Notes: generated by a model from the letters alone, not told the origin. Counted from the stretch's first letter, positions 37,601-47,327 are shown. The stretch: 64,000 bases of DNA from Neorhodopirellula pilleata (GCF_007859915.1 NZ_SJPM01000011.1:62001-126000), one strand, 5' to 3'. Translations and numbers: made by a program.

Positions 37601-39911
37601 AGTCGATCCCTTTCAAAATTCGATCGGCGGCCGAAGCGAGCGACTCGGCGCGTCGGTTGCGTTGTTCGACCAACGCGACTTTTCGAGATTCGAACGCCGT
37701 GTAAACTTCTTCCCGCCGCTGGGCGAGGGTTTCGATGAACTCGTCAAATTCGGCGAACCGACCCTCGAGTTCTTCCAGTTGCACCATGACCTTCGTCAGG
37801 TACTCGTCACAGCGAGCGGGCGTGTCGCAAACGTCGAGGTAGCCGGATGTGGTTTGTTCGAGAAGCTTCAACTGCGAGGCGAACTCCGCACGGCCTTCAA
37901 TCCCGACGAGATCACGTCGACGATTCTTCAACGCACTACGGACCCGGTTGACCGATGCGAAAACGTCGCCGATCGAATCGATGATCTGCGTCCGCTGGGT
38001 CGCGTCGTCGATCTTCAGGTTGCTGACCGTTTCGGTCAACATTTCCAGCTCTGCCGCAGCAGCATCGATTTCATCGCCGAGTTCTTTGGCGATCGCAACC
38101 GTCGTGACTTCCTTGACTTTTTGTTCGGCCGCCTTGATGCGGTCATGATAGGGCGCGAGTGATCCGGGTTGAAGCAAGAACTCGACGCAGCGTCGGCTCA
38201 GCCGTTCGGCTTGCTCGGTTACTTTCGCCTCAAGAGAATCGACGATGGATTCGTCGACAAACTTTAGGTCTCGTAGTGTGATCGCGTGTCCGCGATGTTC
38301 ACGAAGCTTGGTCAACGAGGCGACGAAGTCATTGATCGATTCGAATCGGGCTCGGTCGATCCCTTTGAGTGTCGACTCGATCGCAGCACGAACCTGTTCG
38401 GTTTGTTGGTTGGTCGATTGCCGAACCCGAACGACCTTTTCGAATTCGTCGACGGCGGCGGAGGCGGCCTGTTTGATTCCGAGTAGAGGTTCATTGAGAT
38501 GGTGAGTTTGCTCGTTCTCGATCCAAAAATAACTGTCTAGGATGTCACCGGATTTTTTGACGAGATCGTTGTACAAACCAGCGTAACTGTCGTCTTTGTC
38601 GATCAATTGCAACAGTTCGCTGCATTCAGCCATCCCGCGAACGAGGTCTTTGTTGCCGATCTTAAACAGCATCGAATCCGTTTGGCTGTCGGGCAGGAAG
38701 TTTTCGCCCGTGAAGGGTGTTTGCCAGATCTGGATGGCGTGGTGTTTTTGCGGCGTTTCTTGCGTTTTGAAACAGACCATCTCGCCGGCTTCAAAGAACG
38801 TTTGACCGTGACAGACCAATGGCGTGTCGACGCTTTGTCGGATTTGGTTGTAACGCAATTGCACGTACGTCCCGTTGTGCATGTTGCTAAACAGGTAAAG
38901 GTAATCCTCACCGTTACTGGACGCGATCATGCGTTCGAAACGCATGTCCGAAAGCCCGTGATCGAATCGCTTGAACTCGCCGGATTGCAAGTAGTATCCG
39001 CCGGGGAAGATGATGCCTTGATCGCCGGGCAACATCACGCAGGCGTGTTGCATCTCGTCCAACCGAACGGCTTGGTTGATCTTGCCGCTGAAAACGATGT
39101 ATCGGAATTGATTCTCTTGATACGGTTTGATCTTGAGCAAGACGAGGTTGCCCAGGATGGCGTAGTAGGTCTCCGCGTCGTCGAGTTTTTGATCGGGGTT
39201 GTCGACCGGTTCGGCGTAGATGCCTTCGCCGGAGGACGTGTTGTTTTCGATCTTGATCGTCAGGTCACCGCCGACGGTTTCGACAAAAACTTTATCTTCG
39301 ATTGAGATGTGCGGATGGTCACCATAGTGGTGCATGTCCCGCGTAGCGCGTTTCCAATCGAACGCGTGCTGCGGCGGACGTTTGACCTCATGATCGCTGC
39401 GGTTGTCGATGTATTCGACCGTCGATCCGGTGATCCTCCATTTGAAAGACTTGATATCCCGAGCCGTACGGCCGACTTGGAAAACCATGTGCAGGGTCGG
39501 GCCGGTGACAAAGAACCTTAAAAACGTGGTGCCTTTGTAGAACCGATACAGTTCCTCAAAATCGTTGACGAATCGCGGGTCCTCGATCAGTTCCAAAGTT
39601 GCGTTGTGAAACTGATGATCTTGCATCCGGTAGATCGAAAACACATCGGGCAGATGAATTTCGCTCTTGAGTCCGAACTGCACGTTGTATCCGAAGACGA
39701 AATGGTCTCCGATCGAAACGATGTCTCGCGGCACACAATTGTGTTCCGTCGAGACACGTTCGGTGGCAATCAACCGGGTTTCGATGTTCCCGAAAACTTC
39801 GTTGCGGTCTTGATTGAGTTGATTCAATCGTTGCCGCAAATCGTTAGCCGATTCGCGAAGTCGGTTTCGAAGGATCTCGTAAGTGCCGCCGGCGAGTTGG
39901 TTTTCGCTCAT
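34623..39911 (-). CDS. Large AAA+ ATPase with DUF3686 ('DNA repair ATPase'-like)
   Basis: A 1762-residue protein. The N-terminal ~450 residues match the DUF3686 type (HNCVPRDIVSIGDHFVFGYNVQFGLK, GDQGIIFPGGYYLQSGEFKRFD). Residues ~470-830 are mostly helical and coiled-coil. An AAA+ module follows with Walker A PPGYGKTTLM (~1284) and Walker B VMLYLDDIQ (~1345), then GRRVAVVMAGNPYTESGDRFQIPDMLSNRADVYN, as in MoxR-like or dynein-like ATPases. The C-terminal tail is helical. Homologues carry the old label 'ATPase involved in DNA repair', for which I know no direct proof. It starts 11 bp after the flotillin gene, so the two are surely co-transcribed and probably act together at a membrane. Confidence 0.82.
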   Translation of the reverse strand: MSENQLAGGTYEILRNRLRESANDLRQRLNQLNQDRNEVFGNIETRLIATERVSTEHNCVPRDIVSIGDHFVFGYNVQFGLKSEIHLPDVFSIYRMQDHQFHNATLELIEDPRFVNDFEELYRFYKGTTFLRFFVTGPTLHMVFQVGRTARDIKSFKWRITGSTVEYIDNRSDHEVKRPPQHAFDWKRATRDMHHYGDHPHISIEDKVFVETVGGDLTIKIENNTSSGEGIYAEPVDNPDQKLDDAETYYAILGNLVLLKIKPYQENQFRYIVFSGKINQAVRLDEMQHACVMLPGDQGIIFPGGYYLQSGEFKRFDHGLSDMRFERMIASSNGEDYLYLFSNMHNGTYVQLRYNQIRQSVDTPLVCHGQTFFEAGEMVCFKTQETPQKHHAIQIWQTPFTGENFLPDSQTDSMLFKIGNKDLVRGMAECSELLQLIDKDDSYAGLYNDLVKKSGDILDSYFWIENEQTHHLNEPLLGIKQAASAAVDEFEKVVRVRQSTNQQTEQVRAAIESTLKGIDRARFESINDFVASLTKLREHRGHAITLRDLKFVDESIVDSLEAKVTEQAERLSRRCVEFLLQPGSLAPYHDRIKAAEQKVKEVTTVAIAKELGDEIDAAAAELEMLTETVSNLKIDDATQRTQIIDSIGDVFASVNRVRSALKNRRRDLVGIEGRAEFASQLKLLEQTTSGYLDVCDTPARCDEYLTKVMVQLEELEGRFAEFDEFIETLAQRREEVYTAFESRKVALVEQRNRRAESLASAADRILKGIDSRVSAMDSTDAIAAYFAGDLMVAKVRDLIKELDELGDAVRVGDLQGRLKVTREDAMRGLKDRQDLYEDGGDIIRLGERRFAVNTQPLDLTTVLRGGELCLHLTGTQFFEPMHEPRLEDSRELWDQSLVSENRTVYRAEFLAMSLFDEAAGSDKTIDTAWVAARMGGRFDEGYAKGVHDIDTTQILQSLVSIDAKLGLLRYEPSLRMAGQFWYKQLLDAKPRAEMNHWIAGFAKLARAYPNAEPAIQFRQRLSEFADADRAVWQSIFDPTVTPDRMADYLFAELVVAPTKVTVSGRAIELFTEFEESLPQTDRAKWLIAGMKSNSGDPVRSFVLARNWADAFLAKRAAGIKDAEIDPATWYRDELAWLILRSANQTTATTQDDELSTATDPKQGLTVVSVPVATMITGLTGSHDRIESGKIALHYHEFMKRLRHYQAEVVPRFKALHVAKSELVAKARKDMRLDEFKPKILSSFVRNQLLDEVYLPMIGDNLAKQMGTAGEDKRTDRMGLLLLISPPGYGKTTLMEYIANRLGLVFMKINGPAIGHGVTSLDPAEAPNAAAREEIERLNLALEMGDNVMLYLDDIQHTHPELLQKFISLCDATRKIEGVRNGQTRTYDLRGRRVAVVMAGNPYTESGDRFQIPDMLSNRADVYNLGEIIGDKADAFETSYLENCLTSNPTLAPLSTCPPQDARRIIVAAQRDSMEGIELESNLPLDQVRDMFEVMRKLLRVRDVVLRVNRAYIRSAAQADAYRTEPPFKLQGSYRNMNRIAERVAPVMNDAELNTLIVSNYEQDAQTLTTDNEANVLKFKELMGNLTAEETQRWDAIKYAFVENVRMAGMDSEDQVGQVMRQLASMRDGLESIRQVIAKAIAMEDHSSEERMDARVDALRQTLLAMGETMAQRMEATGNRIEDLTKQQAITPPEQKILVQHKVPRIMAELIKGQFHLMQEWMRPLLNESLDNGRDIDKLLKQLDQMMQTYQQVDSALTPKSNP

Positions 39912-39922
39912 AAGATGGCTTT

Positions 39923-41983
39923 TTAGGACTTGCGACGTTTGCCGGCGACCAGAGTCGCATCACCGTTGCTAGCGGGTTTGACTAACAGTCGTCCGGCTTT
40001 TTGGTCCGTTACGTTTGCGGTGGCCGCGATACTGAGCAAACTGGTCAGTTGATTGCGGACACTGTCGGTCGTCGACATGCCCATCATCTTGGCGATCAAC
40101 GCGGCGATGGACAAATCTTTGACACCATCGGTGTCGAGTCCGAACTGGCCGATCAGCTCTTCGACTTGAGTCCGGAAGTAATCCGCGTTGCCGTCGAAGA
40201 ACGTGTCCTTGATGTCGGTTGCCACTTTCGAGTTGTAGACGAATCGGTCGATCGCCTTGCCGCCCTTGACGGCCGAAGTGATCTGTTGGAAGAACTCGCC
40301 ATCGCCGCCGACGATGTCGATCCGAGCGGCCTTAAGGGCGTCACCGATAACGGAAGCTTGGCTCTCGGCAATACCACGCTGCGCGTTGATGGCCGCGATC
40401 TCGACGTCTTGTTCCTTCTTGATGGTGATTTTGAACTCTTCGTGCTCTTTGCCGACGCCGTCGAGTTTCTTCATCGCTTCGGCTTTCTCGGTGATACCTT
40501 GGGCTTCGGCGGCGTACTTCTCGCGAGAAACCTTGGCTTCGGCCAAACCTTCTTTCTCCAATGAGACCGCTTTGGCTGTTTGCACTTGGGCCTCGGCCAG
40601 ACCGATCGCGGCGGCTTGAGCCGTTTCGGCTTCGGCTAGCATTTTCGTCGCGGCGGTTTCTTTCTCGGCCGCGTCGCGTTTCGCTTCGGCTTCGATTCGA
40701 ATTTTTTCTGCCAACAGTTCGCTGGATTCTTTCTCGGCTTGGGCGAGTTTGGTTTGACGGATCAACTCTTCTTCGGCCTTCATCTCGGCCGCCGTGATCT
40801 GGACCTTCTTGGCTCGGTCCGCTTTAGCGATCTCTTCGGTGTCCTTGATTTTTTCCTGTTCTTCGACGACGGCTCGTTCGACGGCAACTCGTTCGCGGAT
40901 GACCTCTTGGATGTTGCGTTTTTCGACTTCGATCGCTTTTTCTTTCTCGACTTCCGCCACGCCGACGACTCGCAATCGTTCAGTCGCTTCCAAGTCACGA
41001 TCACGGGCGACACGTTCGAGTTCGACCGCATCGGTCTTTTCTTTGTTTCGCATCGCCACCAAGATCTGGCGAGATTTGTTTTCTTCGGCGATGCCGATTT
41101 CTTCTTCGGTGATGATCCGTGCGCGTTCGGATTCGAGTCGTTGTTCTTCGCGAACTTTGGCGGCGGCGGCCTGTTCGCGGGCGGTGATTTCGGCGATCTC
41201 ACGTCGTTGCTTTTCGACCGCTTCGACGCGTTGGCGTTCCAAAGCAAGGATGGTTTCTTCCGCTTCGACGTCCTGTTTCTTGAGCGTCTTTTCTTTGTCG
41301 CGGGTGAACTGGTTTTCCTTGACCTTTTCCATCGAGGTCAGTTCGGTGATCTTCTTGATGCCTTCGGCGTCGAGGATGTTGCTCGGGCTGAGCATCGACA
41401 ACGGCGTCTGTTCGAGATAATCGATCGCCGCATCATCGAGTCGGTAACCGTTCAGGTCGGTGCCGATGACCTTCAAAATCTCTTCTTTGAATTTATCACG
41501 TTGGTCGTATAGATCGATGAAGTCGAATTGCTTGCCGACCGTCTTCAACGCTTCGCTGAATTTTGCATCGAATAACTCACGGAGCGTTTCGATCTGGCTG
41601 CACCTTTTCGCGCCGATCGCCTCGGAAACTTCTTTCATTTCTTCGGGTGAATTGGCGACACGGATGAAGAAAGCGACTTTGATGTCGGCGCGGATGTTGT
41701 CTTTACAGATCAAACCCGCGCTGCCTTCGCGATGGATCTCGAAGCTCTTGAGCGTCAAATCCATGTACTCGTATTGCTGCAACAGTGGGATGACAAACAT
41801 CCCCTGTCCGCAGACCGCTCGGACGCCGCCTTGACCGGACCGCACGATCGCGCGATCGGGTCCGACCTTGATATAGTATTTGTTGGTCATGATGACCAAC
41901 ATCAACAACGCGAGTACTAATCCGCCGATGACGATGATCGCGGCATCGGCTCCGACACTGTTGGTAATCAAAGCGGCAAGCAT
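39923..41983 (-). CDS. Flotillin-like SPFH/Band 7 protein (YqiK type)
   Basis: A 686-residue protein. The start is the ATG at 41983 (MLAALITNSVGADAAI), preceded by a good ribosome-binding site (GAAGGG, 7 bp upstream); the frame is open further upstream without support. One membrane segment (AAIIVIGGLVLALLMLVIM) is followed by the SPFH domain (YYIKVGPDRAIVRSGQGG, ICKDNIRADIKVAFFIRV) and a very long Glu/Ala/Lys-rich coiled coil (~230-560), as in flotillins. Such proteins build membrane microdomains or cages. It is the first gene of a pair with the DUF3686 AAA+ ATPase. Confidence 0.93.
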   Translation of the reverse strand: MLAALITNSVGADAAIIVIGGLVLALLMLVIMTNKYYIKVGPDRAIVRSGQGGVRAVCGQGMFVIPLLQQYEYMDLTLKSFEIHREGSAGLICKDNIRADIKVAFFIRVANSPEEMKEVSEAIGAKRCSQIETLRELFDAKFSEALKTVGKQFDFIDLYDQRDKFKEEILKVIGTDLNGYRLDDAAIDYLEQTPLSMLSPSNILDAEGIKKITELTSMEKVKENQFTRDKEKTLKKQDVEAEETILALERQRVEAVEKQRREIAEITAREQAAAAKVREEQRLESERARIITEEEIGIAEENKSRQILVAMRNKEKTDAVELERVARDRDLEATERLRVVGVAEVEKEKAIEVEKRNIQEVIRERVAVERAVVEEQEKIKDTEEIAKADRAKKVQITAAEMKAEEELIRQTKLAQAEKESSELLAEKIRIEAEAKRDAAEKETAATKMLAEAETAQAAAIGLAEAQVQTAKAVSLEKEGLAEAKVSREKYAAEAQGITEKAEAMKKLDGVGKEHEEFKITIKKEQDVEIAAINAQRGIAESQASVIGDALKAARIDIVGGDGEFFQQITSAVKGGKAIDRFVYNSKVATDIKDTFFDGNADYFRTQVEELIGQFGLDTDGVKDLSIAALIAKMMGMSTTDSVRNQLTSLLSIAATANVTDQKAGRLLVKPASNGDATLVAGKRRKS

Positions 41984-42209
41984 GGTTTTTCCCTTCGGTG
42001 AACCCGAATGTATTGCAGGGGAGACAGACGAAAAGTGAGACCGTTCGAGTCGGCACTTGCGTTCAGGCAAGAGATTCCGAATCTCGGGGCGCGGGATCGA
42101 CCAAAATTCGATTGATTCGCAGCTTGGGAGCGGTCAAGACGCCATCTTAGTTCCCCCGATGGGCGGGTGGGACCGTCACGAAGAATTTCATGCTTTCGGT
42201 GGGTTGGTT

Positions 42210-43640
42210 TTAGATCAATCGATCCAACATCGCCGTCGCCAAGCCGAGTACCAGGAAAAAGCCGCACATGTCCGTGACCGTCGTTAACAACGGTCCACTT
42301 GCGACGGCGGGGTCGAATCCGAATCGTTTGAGCAGCAGAGGGACCGTTCCGCCGATCGAAACGGCGACGAGCGTGTTGAAGAACAACGCGACTCCGACGA
42401 CCAACCCCAAGTACCCGTTGCCGTCCCAAATCACCGCGACGATTGCGACCAACGCGCCGAGCGCCGCTCCGTTGATTAACCCCACACTGACCTCTTTGAG
42501 CCACACACGCATCATCTCGGTCGGGCGGACCAGACCGAGCGAGAGTTCTCGCATGCTGACCGCGACGGCTTGGTTGCCGCTGCAACCGCTCATATCGCTG
42601 ATGATCGGCAAGAACACCGCCAATGCGATCACTTTAGCCAACGTGTCCTGATAGACCGCGATCACCCCTGCGGCCCCGATGTTCAAGACGATGTTGATGC
42701 TCAACCAACTCAGTCGACGTTTGGCGCGTTGCCAAAGCGGCATCGTGCGGAGTTCTTCGCCGCCGATGATGCCCTGGCTTTTCAAGAAGTCGCTTTCGGC
42801 GGCCCGTGTTGCTTCGTAATCGACCGCATTTCGGTGGACCACGCCGAGCAACTTTCCCTCGGCGTCGACGACCGGCACGCCGAGAAAATGATGCGTGTCA
42901 AAGAAGTCGATCAATTCATCCAACGGGGTCGTATCGCGTACCGACAAGGGATCGGCGATCATGATGTCGGCGACCGGGTCTTTGCGTCTTGCGAACAATA
43001 AGTTTCGCATCGGCAAAACGCCGACGAGTCGTTTGTCCGAATCGGTCAGATAAGCGTACTGAACGTCGTAATCTCGGAACTCCTCCGCGTTCTCCGAAAG
43101 CATCGCAATGACTTCGGCCACGGTCGTCGAGCGATCGAACCGCAAGATTTCTCGAACCAGCAACCCCCCCGCAACATCATCGCTGTAGGCGGCTAACTGA
43201 CGAACGGCACGGGCCTCGGCTTTGGGCAACGCCTTGAGAATTTGAGCGGCTTGTTCCTCGTCCAAATCGCCGAGCAAGTCGGCTTGTTCGTCCGAGGGCA
43301 TCTCGTGGACGATGGCCGCCGCTTCAGGAATCGACAACGATTCGACCAAATCGGCCGCTTGGATTTCGCTGAGGTGACGCAACAATTCCGCCGCGTCTTC
43401 GGCCGGCATCGTTGTCAACACCGTTTTGTGATGAGCTCCATCGAGACGGCTCAGCGCGAGCGCCTGGTCGCTTGCCGATAAACTGTCGACAAATTCAACG
43501 AGCGCGTCAGAATCCCCCGCGTCGGCGAGTTCGCCCAATCGCTCCCAAGGCCGATCCATCGGAATGGTCATGGCCGGGGTGGGTTGCTGGCTCAGACTCG
43601 TCTCGTCGATCGGGCGGTCGTTTTCATTGTCCATCGTCAT
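42210..43640 (-). CDS. mgtE: Magnesium transporter MgtE
   Basis: A 476-residue protein with all MgtE parts: the helical N domain (~30-150, MPAEDAAELLRHLS repeats), a CBS pair (~160-290, VGVLPMRNLL and FLGVPVVDAEGKLLGVV), a plug helix and five membrane helices (~310-476, including LPIISDMSGCSGNQAVAVSMREL, which holds the conserved ion-pore residues). MgtE is a Mg2+ channel gated by cytosolic Mg2+ bound to the N and CBS domains. Starts at the ATG at 43640. The flotillin gene follows on the same strand after 226 bp. Confidence 0.96.
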   Translation of the reverse strand: MTMDNENDRPIDETSLSQQPTPAMTIPMDRPWERLGELADAGDSDALVEFVDSLSASDQALALSRLDGAHHKTVLTTMPAEDAAELLRHLSEIQAADLVESLSIPEAAAIVHEMPSDEQADLLGDLDEEQAAQILKALPKAEARAVRQLAAYSDDVAGGLLVREILRFDRSTTVAEVIAMLSENAEEFRDYDVQYAYLTDSDKRLVGVLPMRNLLFARRKDPVADIMIADPLSVRDTTPLDELIDFFDTHHFLGVPVVDAEGKLLGVVHRNAVDYEATRAAESDFLKSQGIIGGEELRTMPLWQRAKRRLSWLSINIVLNIGAAGVIAVYQDTLAKVIALAVFLPIISDMSGCSGNQAVAVSMRELSLGLVRPTEMMRVWLKEVSVGLINGAALGALVAIVAVIWDGNGYLGLVVGVALFFNTLVAVSIGGTVPLLLKRFGFDPAVASGPLLTTVTDMCGFFLVLGLATAMLDRLI

Positions 43641-43895
43641 TGTCTGTCATAATCATTTCGCGTAGAAGAATTGACAAGCGAAGATGCGGGCGGCCATATC
43701 CACGACGATGCAATATCGATTGACCAATTCGCCGGCGTATCATCGGCAAATCCTCGGTCTTGGCACAGGGCAAAAAAAATAATAAAGCACTACGGTTCCG
43801 ATCATCGCCCAAACCCCGATCGAATGCGACAAGCACTGCGGACCCGAGGAACTGTTCGGAAACAACTTCGGCTTCGCATCGAGCAAAAGAATCGG

Positions 43896-43953
43896 AACCC
43901 GACGCGTGAGCGAGGGATGCGCCATTGAACTTGATCCCTCGCTGACTCGTCGC
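43896..43953. repeat. Inverted repeat, CCCGAAGCGTGAGCGAGGGAT family
   Basis: AACCCGACGCGTGAGCGAGG (from 43896) faces ATCCCTCGCTGACTCGTCG (43934-43953). The same palindrome type is the core of the element at 63052-63159. The rest of the ~320-bp gap between mgtE and the UbiB gene holds no recognisable gene; it must carry the mgtE promoter. Confidence 0.75.
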
Positions 43954-43960
43954 CGCAGGG

Positions 43961-45670
43961 CTACTCGTCCCCACCGCTGCGAAAGATTGCGAGACACAAA
44001 GCGGTCATCGCTCCCAGGCTGGCGAGCAAACCGAGCAGCCCGATCAAGCTGACGTTTTGGATACCCAGCACCGGCGCGTCGGGAAATAACACCGGCGAGA
44101 CCTCGTAAGCGAGCAACAACGATGATCCCAAGAACACCGCGCTGGCCATCAAGCCGATGACCAGCCGGTTGATCGCCGGGGCGAATCGTTTCGGATCGAG
44201 CCGAAGTTGCAGTTGACCCAACCGAGCCTGATTCAATACCGCGAGCACCTGTTCAGGGGCTTCTTCAAGAAACGCTTCATTCTCCAGATAGATTCTTCTT
44301 GCCTGACGCAATCGACGGCCTGGCGTCAAGCGACGGATCATCACTTTTCGCATGTACGTGCGAACAATCTCGAGTGAATCGAAACCGACGCCGAGTTCAC
44401 GGAGCGTTCCTTCGAGCGAAATCAACATCTTCAGTAACATCGCCGATTGGTTGGGCAAACTGATGCCGTGTCGATGCAAAATTTCTGTCAATTGGTTCAG
44501 TGCGCCTCGCAGGTCGAACTGATTGAGCGATTGGCGGCCGAACGTATCAACAAAATCAGCGACGTCGATCTCGAGGGCCGCGTGATCCAAGTCCACCCGC
44601 GGGTTGCCGACCTGCCGAATCAATCGGGTCAGCCGTCGTTGGTCACCGGAATTGATCGCAAAGAGCATCTCTTCGATCGATTCACGCAACGACTCATCGA
44701 TCCGGCCGGTCATCCCAAAGTCGAGGATGCCTAATCGATGATCTTCTAAACAGAACAGGTTTCCGGGGTGCGGGTCGGCGTGAAAGAAACCGTCCTCAAA
44801 TACCATCTTCAAATAAACGCGAGCCAACCGTTGTCCCAAGTCGGCGGGCAAGGCTTCTTTGGTGATATTCGTGGCGGAGGTGTCATCGGGTCGAGTTTGA
44901 AAAACTTTTGCAAGCGGCACGCCGACCATCTCGTTCATCACTAACACGCGTCGGGTACACAACGCATCGACGACTTCCGGAACGATCACTTCATGACGTT
45001 GATCGCGAAGCGTTTCGGCGAACTGTTTCAAGCTGCCGCGTTCTCGATTGAAGTCGAGTTCGTGCATCACCATCGGCATCAGTTGCCGAACCATCTCGGT
45101 CGGTCCCCAAACGGCGAGCGATTCGACCTTCGACGCCAATTGAGCGAGCCCTTCAAGAACTTCCAGGTCCTGTTTCATCATCCGGTCGATGCCCGAACGT
45201 TGGACTTTGATCACCACTCGACGTCCGTCCAACAGCACCGCTCGATGGACCTGGCCGATCGACGCGGTGGCGAGCGGATCAAAGTCGATCGACTTGAAGT
45301 GCTTTTCGAAATCCTCACCGAGTTCACTGCCGAGCGTGCGGCGAACTTGGGTTTCCGAGTCCGGGCGGACGTCACCACGGAGTCCCTTGAGTTCCTCGGC
45401 GATCTCGGTTCCCACCATGTCCGGACGCGACGCGAGGACTTGTCCGACTTTGATGAACGTCGGTCCCAATTCCGTGATCGCCATCCGTATCCGCTGGGCC
45501 CGTGTGTACTGCGTCAGCGGCACGCCGGATCGGTCTTTGAGCCAATTCCGCATCGGCATTCGTTGGGACCGACTGAGCCAGTCGGCCAAGCCGTAACGGC
45601 GCAGCACCGCAAGAATCTCTCGCCCCCGGCGAAGATTTCGGTAAAGACTCGGAATGGAAGTGAGTTTCAT
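43961..45670 (-). CDS. ubiB: UbiB/ABC1 (AarF) family atypical kinase
   Basis: A 569-residue protein. The family signature KxGQ appears as LGPTFIKVGQVLASRPDMV (KVGQ at residues 74-77), with AxxxxQVHRA as ASIGQVHRAVLLDGRRVVIKVQR, the catalytic-loop-like FFHADPHPGNLF and LDFGMTGRI. Two membrane helices close the chain (LVIGLMASAVFLGSSLLLAYEV and VSLIGLLGLLASLGAMTALC). UbiB-type proteins support quinone synthesis; in planctomycetes, which use menaquinone, the role is less clear. Starts at an ATG divergent from the ABC permease gene. Confidence 0.9.
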   Translation of the reverse strand: MKLTSIPSLYRNLRRGREILAVLRRYGLADWLSRSQRMPMRNWLKDRSGVPLTQYTRAQRIRMAITELGPTFIKVGQVLASRPDMVGTEIAEELKGLRGDVRPDSETQVRRTLGSELGEDFEKHFKSIDFDPLATASIGQVHRAVLLDGRRVVIKVQRSGIDRMMKQDLEVLEGLAQLASKVESLAVWGPTEMVRQLMPMVMHELDFNRERGSLKQFAETLRDQRHEVIVPEVVDALCTRRVLVMNEMVGVPLAKVFQTRPDDTSATNITKEALPADLGQRLARVYLKMVFEDGFFHADPHPGNLFCLEDHRLGILDFGMTGRIDESLRESIEEMLFAINSGDQRRLTRLIRQVGNPRVDLDHAALEIDVADFVDTFGRQSLNQFDLRGALNQLTEILHRHGISLPNQSAMLLKMLISLEGTLRELGVGFDSLEIVRTYMRKVMIRRLTPGRRLRQARRIYLENEAFLEEAPEQVLAVLNQARLGQLQLRLDPKRFAPAINRLVIGLMASAVFLGSSLLLAYEVSPVLFPDAPVLGIQNVSLIGLLGLLASLGAMTALCLAIFRSGGDE

Positions 45671-45779
45671 CGTCCTACGATGCTAACCACTCGCGTGGTC
45701 GCCGTTGAGATCGCCGCTACAATGTGCCAGGTGTGAGGATTCCACAGGCACGAAGGTAACGATTTTGACGATCGAAGCG

Positions 45780-47327
45780 ATGGCCGACGATTGGGGGGCG
45801 GCCCTGGTCACGACGTTCGCGCTTATGGCTGTTTCGTCGATCCTAGCGGTGGTGATCGGAATCCCCTCGGCGATTGCCGCGACGTTTCTGGCCGACAAGG
45901 GAGCAATCGGGCGGGACCGCGAGGTTTCTAACTGGTCGCGGGTTTGCCGCCTTGCCGTGCCGTTGTGGATCGCCGCGATGTTGTTTGCGATCGCGACGCC
46001 GTTGATCTTACACGCCGCCGCTTGGGAGTCGACGGCGGGCAAATTTGGTTGGCTCGTCAAAACGATGACCGGTGGAAATCTTTTGTGGGTCGGTTGGATC
46101 CACGGCGTTCACGGATCGGCGATCGTCGGACTTCTTTCGTTTTGGGCGATTCGTAACATTCCCGATCTTGTATTGCAGCACGCATCGATCGATATGACAC
46201 CCTGGCGTGTTTGGTGGAACGTCCGATTGTCGTTGGCCCGCCCTTGGATTGCGCTCGGAGTAGTTTTGGTTGGGTTGGTCGCGGCGACCGAAATGAGTGT
46301 CGCGGATCTGCACAGCGTGCGAACGGTCGCGGATCAATTCTATCTGTTTTACGCGCTCGATCCGACAATGACTTCCGTCATGATGGTACTGGTCGTTCCC
46401 TTTGTCTTGGCGTCCATTCCGTGCAGTGTGTGGTACCTGTCGGGGCATTCGGGTTTCTACATGGACATGGCACATCGTCGGTCGCCGTCGCAACTTATTT
46501 GTGCGTTCTCACCGGGCATGGCTGTTTCTTCCTTCATGGCTTTGCTCTGGTTAATCCTGTCTTTGCTTGTTTGTCAAACGGCAATGTTTGTCGGTTTGGT
46601 GCTGCAGGCTGGTCATGCCGTACGCGTCGAAGGCGGTCGGGCGATTGCGTCGTGGTCGTGGACCGCGTGCGTGCGTTCGCTTGCTGAGGCTCCTTCCATG
46701 TTTGCTCAAGAATATGCATGGACGATCCAGTTGGCATGCCTGACCACGATCGTCGTAATCCCACTCGCCTGCGTTGTTGGTCGTCGATCGCGGACCCACC
46801 CCAGGTCTGCCAAGGCAACCGATGCGGCCATGGTGGCGTTATTCGTGATACCCGGTCCCCTAGTCGCCATGGGAATCGTCCGCCTGTTCGCGTTCGGCGT
46901 CCCGGGATTTGAAACTCTAGCGACGCAGACTCTCATTCCGACCATGATGGCGGTGGGCGTTCGTAGCTTCGTAATCGCGTATCTGATTCTGCGATTTGCC
47001 TATTCACAAATCAGCGAATCGGTTTGGCAATCGGCTCGGTTGGATGCTTCGTCGTGGCGACGCATAATCAGCGTCGAGTTGCCCGCGATTTGGCCGGCCG
47101 TTCTGATCGCATCGATCGCCTCCGCGATCATCGCCAGCGGTGATGTGCCCGCGAGCCTGCCTGTACTGCCTCCTGGCGTGACCACCGTGGGGACACGTCT
47201 GTTCGGGTTATTGCACAGCGGCGCTCGCTATCAAGAAGCCTCGCTGGCGTTTTGGTACTTCGCCGCCCTGTTGGTCTTGGGGACGATCTCGTGGGTGATC
47301 GTCAAGCGTCGGATGGTTTTGTCTTGA
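45780..47327 (+). CDS. ABC transporter permease, two-domain Fe3+/thiamine type
   Basis: About 515 residues with some 12 membrane segments in two halves, each like a binding-protein-dependent permease. The second half has an EAA-type loop (QSARLDASSWRRIISVELPAIWPAV) that docks the ATPase. The layout resembles FbpB/AfuB iron or ThiP permeases. No ATPase or binding-protein gene is adjacent, so partners must be encoded elsewhere. Start is uncertain: ATG at 45780, TTG at 45765 (which has AAGG about 9 bp upstream), or TTG at 45705. Substrate unknown. Confidence 0.78.
   Translation: MADDWGAALVTTFALMAVSSILAVVIGIPSAIAATFLADKGAIGRDREVSNWSRVCRLAVPLWIAAMLFAIATPLILHAAAWESTAGKFGWLVKTMTGGNLLWVGWIHGVHGSAIVGLLSFWAIRNIPDLVLQHASIDMTPWRVWWNVRLSLARPWIALGVVLVGLVAATEMSVADLHSVRTVADQFYLFYALDPTMTSVMMVLVVPFVLASIPCSVWYLSGHSGFYMDMAHRRSPSQLICAFSPGMAVSSFMALLWLILSLLVCQTAMFVGLVLQAGHAVRVEGGRAIASWSWTACVRSLAEAPSMFAQEYAWTIQLACLTTIVVIPLACVVGRRSRTHPRSAKATDAAMVALFVIPGPLVAMGIVRLFAFGVPGFETLATQTLIPTMMAVGVRSFVIAYLILRFAYSQISESVWQSARLDASSWRRIISVELPAIWPAVLIASIASAIIASGDVPASLPVLPPGVTTVGTRLFGLLHSGARYQEASLAFWYFAALLVLGTISWVIVKRRMVLS

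Noticed and set aside
34623..39911. Naming the DUF3686 ATPase as a DNA repair protein
   Set aside because: The label is inherited; nothing in the sequence or neighbourhood (flotillin, MgtE) supports DNA repair.
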